Shown: positions 6,623-12,700 of the stretch, one piece after another
Layout of the letters: every line of letters starts with the position of its first letter
How positions within the stretch are numbered: the first letter of the stretch is position 1
NCBI GenBank assembly: GCA_029821455.1
Contig: JALGTI010000059.1
Span: 1 to 12,700, forward strand
DNA: 12,700 nt
Origin: Candidatus Zipacnadia bacterium
GTDB lineage: Bacteria; Armatimonadota; Zipacnadia; Zipacnadales; Zipacnadaceae
Direction: 5' to 3'
The notes under the pieces: generated by a model
Told to the model about the DNA's origin: nothing
What the model saw: only the letters and a program-made list of their open reading frames with translations
The model's database searches: none
Position numbers and translations under genes: made by a program

Positions 6623-6967
6623 TGAGGCCCAGATGACTCAACAGTGCATATGACGGCCGCGAGCACGACCTCCATCTGAACACAGTGACCAATTCCGCGT
6701 CTCTAGTCTTGGTCTTTCCTACCAGTCGAAAGCACAGGGGAGGAGTCTTGCTCCTCGCTGGTGGGAGACGAAGAAGTCCATCGCTTGCACCTGCATATCT
6801 GGCCGTCGTTCAGGGAACAATATGGAAAATCGCTAATGCCAATAGCACAATGGCGGCGCGCGAGGACTGGGGCTGGCCGCTTGCCGGTTTACCAGGCACG
6901 TATCGGTGAGACGCAATCCGGTGGGAGGAAACCCCTTTCATAGGGGGCGCGCGATTGGAGGACCGCC
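6623..6967. other. Intergenic region without a convincing gene
   Basis: The 345 bases between the beta-barrel gene and moxR hold only short open frames (for example 6685-6909 and 6761-6943, plus) with no recognisable product. Weak structures are visible. GACCAA/TTGGTC arms (6687-6692 and 6709-6714) precede TTTCC and might end the upstream transcript. GAGGAG/CTCCTC lies at 6740-6756. CCCCT/AGGGG (6932-6946) lies about 10 bases before the moxR ribosome binding site. I found no consensus promoter, although one for the moxR operon should lie here. Confidence 0.5.
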
Positions 6968-7930
6968 GTGCAAGACTCCCAGTTGACCTCTGATATTCGC
7001 AGTCTCATCAACAACGTCGAGACCGTCATTGTCGGGAAGACCGATACGGTGCAGATGGCGGTGGCCACCTTGCTGGCCGGCGGCCACATGCTGATAGAAG
7101 ACATCCCCGGGGTCGGCAAGACAATGTTGGCACACGCATTAGCCAAATCGCTGGACTGCACCTTCAAGCGCATCCAGTTCACCCCCGACCTGCTGCCGGC
7201 CGACGTGACCGGCGTTGCCATCTACGACCAGCGCGACGCGGAGTTTCGATTCCGCGAAGGGCCGATCTTCGCTAACGTGGTGCTGGCCGATGAGATAAAC
7301 CGGGCCACTCCCAAGGCGCAGGCGGCGCTGCTAGAATGCCTGGAGGAGTATCAGGTGACAGTTGATGGAGTCACCTACCCGGTGCCCCGGCCCTTCTTCG
7401 TGGTGGCCACCGAGAATCCCATAGAGTACGAGGGCACCTACCAACTCCCTGAGGCTCAGGTTGACCGTTTCCTGACCAGGGTGAATCTGGGCTATCCGTC
7501 GCCGGATGACGAGGTTGACGTGCTCACCCGGCAGGTGCTGCGTCACCCGATAGAGGACGTTGAGCCTGTGCTATCTTCCGAGGCCGTTATTGCTTTGCAG
7601 GAGCAAGTGCGGCGGGTGTTCGTGGAGGACAGCCTCAAGGACTACATCGTGCAGATTACCAACGCCACGCGGACGCATCCGGGGGTCAGACTCGGCGCCA
7701 GCCCCCGTGGCAGCATCGCTCTGATGCGGATGGGGCAGGCCATGGCTGCAGTTGCTGGCCGTGACTACGTGATCCCGGACGATATCAAGCGCGTGGGGGT
7801 CATCTGCCTGGGCCACAGGGTCATCCTGCGGCCGGATTACGAGATTCAGGGCGTCACTAGCCAGGACGTGATACAGGAGACGCTTCGCACTGTCCACGAA
7901 CCAACCGGCCTGGGGAGGCGCAGCCGGTGA
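6968..7930 (+). CDS. MoxR-family AAA+ ATPase
   Basis: The 320-residue protein is a MoxR-type AAA+ ATPase of normal length for the family. The Walker A motif is EDIPGVGKT (residues 44-52, Lys51). Walker B is VVLADEINRA with Asp108-Glu109. The sensor-1 stretch VVATENPIEYEGTYQLPEAQ and the following VDRF are typical, as is GASPRGSIALMRMGQA in the C-terminal lid. Family members act in the cytoplasm as chaperone-like machines that assemble or activate partner proteins, often ones with von Willebrand A or DUF58 domains; the partner here should be the next gene. The start is GTG 6968, with GGAGGA five bases upstream. The stop overlaps the next start by four bases (GTGA), which implies translational coupling. 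It is the first gene of the plus-strand operon. Confidence 0.95.
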   Translation: MQDSQLTSDIRSLINNVETVIVGKTDTVQMAVATLLAGGHMLIEDIPGVGKTMLAHALAKSLDCTFKRIQFTPDLLPADVTGVAIYDQRDAEFRFREGPIFANVVLADEINRATPKAQAALLECLEEYQVTVDGVTYPVPRPFFVVATENPIEYEGTYQLPEAQVDRFLTRVNLGYPSPDDEVDVLTRQVLRHPIEDVEPVLSSEAVIALQEQVRRVFVEDSLKDYIVQITNATRTHPGVRLGASPRGSIALMRMGQAMAAVAGRDYVIPDDIKRVGVICLGHRVILRPDYEIQGVTSQDVIQETLRTVHEPTGLGRRSR

Positions 7931-9168
7931 CGATCACCAAGAAGCATGCGCTGGTCTGGGGCTGCTTTTTCCTGGCAGTGGTGGCCTTCGTGCTGCACAT
8001 CGAGCAGATGTACTTTATGGCCGCTGCCCTGGCGCTGCTGGCTCCTGTCTCCTACCTGCTGGCCAGGCGTAAGACCAGCGGCCTGCAGGCCCAACGCCGC
8101 TGCCCTGACCGAATGTATGCCGGCGACACCGCTGGTGTAAAGGTGGAGGTGACCAACAGGGCAGCGACCCGGCGCTCACTGTTCCAGGTGGCTGACACGC
8201 TCCCCGAGGGCACCATTGCAGACCCGGCCTCCGCACACCTGATCGCTGACCTGGGCCCAGGCGAGACAACCAGCGTCGAGTATGATCTCACCCCCCTGCG
8301 CCGGGGCGTGTACCGCCTGGGCCCCGTACGTTTCACCTCCAGCGACAGCCTCGGCATCTACGATTTCAGCGGCACGGACGACTGCTTCTCCGAGATACTC
8401 GTTTATCCGACACCCCTGTCTCTCCCCGATCTGTGGCCCCGTGGCAGCACGGCCGAGCTTCAGCGTCGCCGCCGGGGCACTATTGGTCAGGGAGACGACT
8501 TCTATAGCATCCGTGAATACGTGCCCGGCGACGATCTGCGGCGCGTGTCATGGGCCAACACCGCGCGACGGGGCAAGCTTATGGTGGTAGAGACCGAGCG
8601 GCGCGAAACCTTTGCAGCCACCATCGTCCTCGACCTCACCGCGAACGTTCATGCTGGCCGTGGCGAAAACAGTTCACTGGAATACGGCGTTGTCCTGGCG
8701 GCCAGCCTGGCACACCAGGCTCTGCAGCACGGCGCAGCCGTGGGGCTGCTGGCGATGGGCACCGAGGATTACTCAGTCCCCGTCTCTGACCAACTCGGCC
8801 AGGAGTTGGCCATCCTGGAGGCGTTGGCTCGCTGCCAGGACGACTGCCCGGCGCGGTTGGATGCTGTTGTGACCAGGCGCGAGGTGGCACTGGGCAAGGC
8901 CGGCTGCGTGGCGATTATCTCGCCCCAGACGGGAGCTGAGATGATCGCTCTCGCCGCGCGTCTGGTGGCTCAGGGCAACGCGGTCTCGTGGTATTGCTTG
9001 CAGACCCTCAGCTTTGAACCCCACACCAGGGCTGACTCCGAACAGCGGGAAGCACGCAGTGCCCGGTTCGCGGTGGCCTTGCGTCAGGCGGGGGCACAAT
9101 GCCATCTGATCTCGGGGACCAGGCCCCTGGAGCTGAGTTTCAGGAGGTGGTCACGTGCGGCCTCCTGA
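7927..9168 (+). CDS. DUF58 domain-containing membrane protein
   Basis: The 413-residue protein begins with two transmembrane segments (about residues 8-24 and 28-45). A beta-rich stretch with a conserved RRGVYRLGPVRF strand follows, as in many DUF58 proteins. The DUF58 core lies at about residues 189-224: GDDFYSIREYVPGDDLRRVSWANTARRG, shown in part here by Y198-VPGDD (199-203) and W209. A von Willebrand A-like fold follows. Its metal-site motif is degenerate: DLTAN (Asp236) replaces Asp-x-Ser-x-Ser, so metal binding there is doubtful. DUF58 proteins have no firmly established activity and typically sit beside MoxR ATPases, as here. The start GTG overlaps the moxR stop. The 3' end overlaps the transglutaminase gene by 14 bases. 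Confidence 0.93.
   Translation: MTITKKHALVWGCFFLAVVAFVLHIEQMYFMAAALALLAPVSYLLARRKTSGLQAQRRCPDRMYAGDTAGVKVEVTNRAATRRSLFQVADTLPEGTIADPASAHLIADLGPGETTSVEYDLTPLRRGVYRLGPVRFTSSDSLGIYDFSGTDDCFSEILVYPTPLSLPDLWPRGSTAELQRRRRGTIGQGDDFYSIREYVPGDDLRRVSWANTARRGKLMVVETERRETFAATIVLDLTANVHAGRGENSSLEYGVVLAASLAHQALQHGAAVGLLAMGTEDYSVPVSDQLGQELAILEALARCQDDCPARLDAVVTRREVALGKAGCVAIISPQTGAEMIALAARLVAQGNAVSWYCLQTLSFEPHTRADSEQREARSARFAVALRQAGAQCHLISGTRPLELSFRRWSRAAS
9142..9148 (+). promoter_or_regulatory. Ribosome binding site of the transglutaminase gene inside the DUF58 gene
   Basis: AGGAGGT ends six bases before GTG 9155. It lies within the last codons of the DUF58 gene and supports the overlapping GTG start. Confidence 0.75.
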
Positions 9169-11257
9169 CCAGCGACATGTGCTGCGCATGCTGCCCTTGC
9201 TGGTGGCCGGGTTGGTGCTTTCGGAGGCTGCCGCTGCTGCGATTACGCTGACCACTGATGAGCCGGCCTTCGAGGCCTGCCTGCATCTTGCCATCCTGGC
9301 CGGGTTTGTGCTCAGCTACCGGGCTGTGGTGCGCAAGCGTGATAATCTGATGATGGCAGGGCTGGTCGCGGTCGGGGCTGTCACTCTGTGCGGAATAAGC
9401 TATGTGCGAGTGCTTCCCGTTGTATTGCTTTATCCTGACGAGATTCTATCCGCCCACGAGAGCACGGTTGCGGCCCTGTTCGGGTGGCTGTTGGTGGCGT
9501 GGGCGCTGCTGCAGAGTCGGCGCGACTGCCTGTTCCTGCCGGTGGTGACCAGCCTTGCGATCTTCGGGCTGATGGGCACGCTGAACCTCAACGTTGAATT
9601 CGTAGCGGCTTTCGTCATCTACCTGTTTGCGGCTGCCTATGCGTGGGGCTATGACCACCTGCTAGGCCTGCGGATCGCCGCCGATGCCGAGGGGGACAAG
9701 CAAGTCAACTCGTGGCTGCGGCTGGGCAGAACGCAGCTATCGGCCACGGCACTACTGTTATTCGTGGTGCTGATTGTGTCGGCGGGCCTGGGCAATGGCC
9801 TCTATCGCGCCACGCCCAACCTGTGGGGCAGGTGGAAGTCCCTCTACCGCAGTTGGAACTGGACGGGCGCCATCTTCCAGGGAACATTTATGTTCACCAA
9901 CAACATACGGGTGGGAACCGGGCCTGTCCGGCTGACTGACCTGGTGATGTTGAAGGTGAAGGCGGACCAACCGGCCCTGTGGTGCGGCCGCGTCTATGAC
10001 AAGTACACCGGCCGCGGCTGGCAGCGCAGCATCGAGAACCCAACCCGATATGAGCTGCCCACCAATCCGCGCCAGCCGAACACCTACTACGTCCCAAACT
10101 GGCGTGAATACAAGGGCCGGCGGATGCTGCAGACGTTTGAGATTAGCAATGTCACCTCCTCTGGCCTGCTGGCAGCAGCCCACCCCATTATCATCCGCAC
10201 CACACCTCTGGCCGGCTTTACCGGCATACGCGCACCGCGTGTGCAGCAGGATGCTTATGGCAGCCTGCAAACCCTGATGGTGATGACCCCTGGAACCACC
10301 TATGAGGTTGTTTCGATGGTGCCGGACTTCACAGCGGAGCAACTCCGGGCCGCCGGCGAGGAATATCCAAGCGAATTCTTCGAAGACCTCTTTGTTCGTC
10401 AGTATCCCCTGGCGGTTGAAGTCGAACTCAAAGAGTTGGTCGAGCAGGTAACAGCAAACTGCGAGACGCCCTATGACAAGGTGCAGGCGATACTTGAGCA
10501 CCTCAGCGCAGACTACCTGTACACGCTCTCGCCGCCATGCACGCCGGCCGGCCACGATGCCGTCGTCTACTTCCTAAAGGACAGCAAACGGGGCGCTTGC
10601 GACCTGTTTGCGAGCGCAGCAGTGATGATGTGTCGCCTGGCTGGAGTGCCGGCGCGTCTGGCCACGGGCTATGCGGAAGGGACATGGGATCCCGATGAGC
10701 AGGCCTACATAGTGCGGGGCACCGACGCCCATGCATGGATCGAGGTCTACTATCCAGGCTACGGCTGGGTGCCCTACAACCCCCAGGCGGCCGGTGAGCT
10801 GGAAACCCAGAATCTGTTGAGTCTGCTCAAGTTTGGCCAGGTCAGGCTGGTGCTCGGCAAAGCCCTGCGGGGAGTGCTAGTGGCCGGAGCCGCGGTCGCC
10901 CTCCTCTACCTTATGTTCAGCGCTCTGTTCGATCCGCATGTGCTGTGGCGCTCTCTGTTGAACCGGTCTGTGCGCCCGGCGCCCTGGCGCAAGCTGGCGG
11001 CCGAGCAGGTCGCCCTCTGCCGCGCACTGCTAGCCACCACCGGCCAACGGTATGCCCCATCTCTGACGCCGCAAGAAGTGTTACAGACCACCTCGCAGGC
11101 TAATCTTGCCAGCCTTGAACTGACCGAGGTCGCCGACGCCTTTGCCTGGTTGTATCAGCTTCGCTATGCGCCCGTGGTGCCCTCTGATGCTGAGCTCGAG
11201 GCCCTGCGGCAGCAACTCCGACGCCTGCGGCGAAGGATACAGCGCGCCGGCCGGTGA
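9155..11257 (+). CDS. TgpA-like membrane transglutaminase domain protein (Asp-to-Asn triad)
   Basis: The 700-residue protein has the TgpA plan. About seven N-terminal transmembrane segments lie at roughly 12-30, 41-58, 65-82, 104-120, 125-142, 148-165 and 195-212. A large soluble region facing outside the inner membrane follows, with a transglutaminase-like core at about 450-545. A further membrane span (about 572-592) leads to a DUF4129-like cytoplasmic tail ending in an Arg-rich helix. The core has Cys482 in KRGACDLFASA and His526 in GTDAHAWIEVYY. The third position, normally Asp in a W-x-P-F-D-P motif, is Asn542 (GWVPYNPQ). A Cys-His-Asn triad could still act as a protease, amidase or transpeptidase; the substrate is unknown. 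It follows moxR and DUF58, the usual neighbours of this family. Its stop overlaps GTG 11254 in the holA frame. Confidence 0.93.
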   Translation: MRPPDQRHVLRMLPLLVAGLVLSEAAAAAITLTTDEPAFEACLHLAILAGFVLSYRAVVRKRDNLMMAGLVAVGAVTLCGISYVRVLPVVLLYPDEILSAHESTVAALFGWLLVAWALLQSRRDCLFLPVVTSLAIFGLMGTLNLNVEFVAAFVIYLFAAAYAWGYDHLLGLRIAADAEGDKQVNSWLRLGRTQLSATALLLFVVLIVSAGLGNGLYRATPNLWGRWKSLYRSWNWTGAIFQGTFMFTNNIRVGTGPVRLTDLVMLKVKADQPALWCGRVYDKYTGRGWQRSIENPTRYELPTNPRQPNTYYVPNWREYKGRRMLQTFEISNVTSSGLLAAAHPIIIRTTPLAGFTGIRAPRVQQDAYGSLQTLMVMTPGTTYEVVSMVPDFTAEQLRAAGEEYPSEFFEDLFVRQYPLAVEVELKELVEQVTANCETPYDKVQAILEHLSADYLYTLSPPCTPAGHDAVVYFLKDSKRGACDLFASAAVMMCRLAGVPARLATGYAEGTWDPDEQAYIVRGTDAHAWIEVYYPGYGWVPYNPQAAGELETQNLLSLLKFGQVRLVLGKALRGVLVAGAAVALLYLMFSALFDPHVLWRSLLNRSVRPAPWRKLAAEQVALCRALLATTGQRYAPSLTPQEVLQTTSQANLASLELTEVADAFAWLYQLRYAPVVPSDAELEALRQQLRRLRRRIQRAGR

Positions 11258-11310
11258 ACCTACCCTCTGTGAATCTGCAGGTATCTATCCCCTCGGAGGC
11301 CCAGACAACG

Positions 11311-12372
11311 ATGCCCTCGGCTGCTGCTAAGTTTGACCCCACCAGGCCGCTCATACTGCTCTACGGCGATGCGCAACTGCTGATAGGGCGAACGCTGGAG
11401 GCGATTATCTCCCAGCAGGTTGGCGACGACAGCGGCTTTGGCGTCACCGTGCTCTGGGCTGAGGAAGCCGATGTGGACGAGATGATCCAGGAACTGTCCA
11501 CATTCTCCCTGATGGCTCCCCACAGGGTGATAGTGCTGCGGGACGTTGATGCTTTCCGCGCCGATGAGCAAGAGCAACTGGCCCCCGCGTTGGAGCACCT
11601 GGCTGATGGTATTACGGCCATCCTCACAGCCGGACTGGGCAAGGGCGGCAAGCCGGCAGTGGTGGCCGCCCTGCGCGCGGTCATCAAAGAGCACGGGCAG
11701 ATGCAGAAACTCTCCACACCCTACGAGAAGAAGTTGCCCACGTGGGTGATAGACGAGGCCAGCCAGCGCGGCCTGAAGATGACGCGGGAGGTGGCCGAGC
11801 ACTTTGTCGAGTGGGCCGGCGGCCAGGTGGATACCCTCAGCTCTGAACTGGATAAACTCGCCATCTACCTCGGCGACTGCCAGGAGGTCACGGCTGCGGA
11901 GGTCGAGGCTGTAGTCACCGCCTCGGATGACAGTACTGTCTTTAACCTTGTGGATGCAATCGGCCAACGTCAGGCCGGCACGGCGCTGGATATGCTGCGC
12001 ACTGTGCTGCCGAAGGGAAGCAAACAAGACGACGCCCTTCGCTTGCTGGGAATGATCGCCCGGCAGTTGCGACTCATCTGGCAGGCCCGGCCTATCGCTC
12101 AGGCGCAGGGCAAAGCCCGAGGCGGGGATGAGGCCGGCGAGGACCTCAAGGCGCGACTGCCCCGCCGGCACAACTTCTTCGACACGACACGCGGACGCGA
12201 CTTCCTTCTGAGAAAGTATCGCGCCCAAGCTCGCAACTTCAGCGACGTTCAGCTAGCTAAAGCCCTCGTGCGCATCTATGAGACAGACTTGGCGCTCAAG
12301 GGCCAGCGCGGGGAACAGCTTGACTACCACACAACGTTGGAACTGTTGATAGTCGAACTGTGCCGGCTGTAG
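11311..12372 (+). CDS. holA: DNA polymerase III delta subunit
   Basis: The 353-residue protein is the delta subunit, which opens the beta sliding clamp within the clamp loader. Family signs are ILLYGDAQLLIGR near the N-terminus, RVIVLRDVDAF in the first domain, and TPYEKKLPTWVIDEA. Later come GGQVDTLSSELDKLAIYLGD and TVFNLVDAIGQRQAGTALDML, and then a collar-like helical C-terminus with MIARQLRLIW. ATG 11311 is chosen because it leaves the usual short stretch before LLYGD and has GGAGG 11 bases upstream. The frame also has GTG 11254, which overlaps the transglutaminase stop as GTGA and would add 19 unconserved-looking residues; its nearest purine run is too distant. Replication function beside the MoxR trio probably reflects shared transcription only. 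Confidence 0.93.
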   Translation: MPSAAAKFDPTRPLILLYGDAQLLIGRTLEAIISQQVGDDSGFGVTVLWAEEADVDEMIQELSTFSLMAPHRVIVLRDVDAFRADEQEQLAPALEHLADGITAILTAGLGKGGKPAVVAALRAVIKEHGQMQKLSTPYEKKLPTWVIDEASQRGLKMTREVAEHFVEWAGGQVDTLSSELDKLAIYLGDCQEVTAAEVEAVVTASDDSTVFNLVDAIGQRQAGTALDMLRTVLPKGSKQDDALRLLGMIARQLRLIWQARPIAQAQGKARGGDEAGEDLKARLPRRHNFFDTTRGRDFLLRKYRAQARNFSDVQLAKALVRIYETDLALKGQRGEQLDYHTTLELLIVELCRL

Positions 12373-12384
12373 GAGGCCTTCGCG

Positions 12385-12507
12385 TTGAAACCGCCTTCCA
12401 AGCCGCAACAGGAGCTTAGTCCTACTGCCCTATTGATGGTCCTGTGGCTAAGTGGCGTATTGATCGCCTTCTTCCGCACACTGCTGGGGGTCGTTTCCAG
12501 CGGTTAG
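12385..12507 (+). CDS. 40-residue single-span membrane peptide
   Basis: TTG 12385 follows AGGAGG by 8 bases, an excellent ribosome binding site that starts at the holA stop codon. It opens a 40-codon frame ending at TAG 12505-12507. The product has a polar Lys/Pro/Gln start, then a hydrophobic segment (about residues 13-38: ALLMVLWLSGVLIAFF followed by an Arg and LLGVV). That reads as one transmembrane helix with the N-terminus probably inside. I recognise no family. Tight spacing after holA and before the next membrane protein suggests it is translated within the operon, perhaps as a small partner of the downstream membrane protein. Confidence 0.55.
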   Translation: MKPPSKPQQELSPTALLMVLWLSGVLIAFFRTLLGVVSSG

Positions 12508-12523
12508 TGTCAGGAGCGTTCAG

Positions 12524-12700
12524 ATGGCGGCTGGGACAGCGATATTGATACTGTTGGCCGCGGCCGGTCTCGGCCTGCAACTTCTGCGGTGGCTGCGGGT
12601 GCGCCTGGACTCCGATGCCGACCGGGTAATGTTGGCAGTCGGCCTGGGCCTCCTGGTGCTGGCCTACGCGATCCTGGCTGTCGGGCTGGCTGGATGGCTG
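12524..12700 (+). CDS. Multi-span membrane protein, N-terminal part
   Basis: ATG 12524, with AGGAG seven bases upstream, opens 59 codons to the window edge. Two hydrophobic segments (about residues 4-20 and 35-58) flank a short basic and acidic loop (LRWLRVRLDSDADR). This hairpin with a charged loop recalls the N-termini of large bacterial membrane proteins, including some glycosyltransferases of the GT-C type. Too little is present to name a family. Confidence 0.65.
   Translation, partial: MAAGTAILILLAAAGLGLQLLRWLRVRLDSDADRVMLAVGLGLLVLAYAILAVGLAGWL

Noticed and set aside
6685..6909. Short open frames in the gap before moxR
   Set aside because: No good ribosome binding site, no recognisable product, and two overlapping frames are equally open.
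6942..6957. Possible fourth copy of the GTAGGGGC repeat unit upstream of moxR
   Set aside because: Only the start (TAGGGGGCGCG) is similar; the rest does not align and it could be chance in GC-rich sequence.
9758..10555. Open frame of 265 codons on minus across the transglutaminase gene
   Set aside because: It is a shadow of a well-supported gene with membrane spans and catalytic residues.
11260..12228. Open frame of 322 codons on minus across holA
   Set aside because: The plus strand encodes a recognisable delta subunit across the same bases.
1..12700. CRISPR array, tRNA or rRNA genes, transposase or phage genes
   Set aside because: No regularly spaced repeats, no RNA gene signatures and no recombinase or phage proteins were seen in the frames read.

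Overview
The window is GC-rich bacterial DNA. It suggests a diderm (outer-membrane-bearing) bacterium: a secreted protein near the middle ends in an aromatic-rich strand with a terminal Phe, as outer-membrane beta-barrels do. The groESL operon has a perfect CIRCE operator, so HrcA-type heat-shock control is expected. Many coding regions run long open frames on the opposite strand, as usual at this base composition. I cannot place the organism to a phylum; an Armatimonadota-like or other environmental diderm lineage is only a guess.

Layout. (1) 1-1365, minus: the N-terminal part of a secreted family-26-like glycoside hydrolase with an Ig-like domain. It runs off the left edge and is driven by a consensus promoter so close to the gene that the mRNA may be leaderless. 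(2) 1462-2628, plus: an ADP-ribosylglycohydrolase-family protein, divergent from the hydrolase and convergent with groEL. (3) 2649-4863, minus: promoter, CIRCE, groES, a 67-bp palindromic repeat, groEL, a related repeat unit and a strong intrinsic terminator. The repeat units begin exactly on the stop codons of both chaperonin genes. (4) 4976-6622, plus: a 34-bp inverted repeat beside a promoter, then an unrecognised predicted outer-membrane beta-barrel protein. (5) 6623-6967: about 345 bp with no convincing gene. (6) 6968-12700, plus: a tightly packed operon of a MoxR AAA+ ATPase, a DUF58 protein, a TgpA-like membrane transglutaminase, the DNA polymerase III delta subunit (holA), a 40-residue single-span membrane peptide, and the start of a multi-span membrane protein.

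How they work together. GroES and GroEL form the folding chamber and are co-regulated. MoxR, DUF58 and membrane transglutaminase are a recurrent trio: the ATPase is thought to act as a chaperone or activator for the partner proteins, and the transglutaminase-like domain acts outside the inner membrane. holA loads the replication clamp and looks co-transcribed with the trio rather than functionally linked to it.

No CRISPR array, tRNA, rRNA, transposase or obvious defence system is visible. The best leads for something undescribed are the repeat units fused to the groES and groEL stop codons, the orphan beta-barrel with its paired GTGCACCCG operator-like site, and the transglutaminase whose expected catalytic Asp is Asn.
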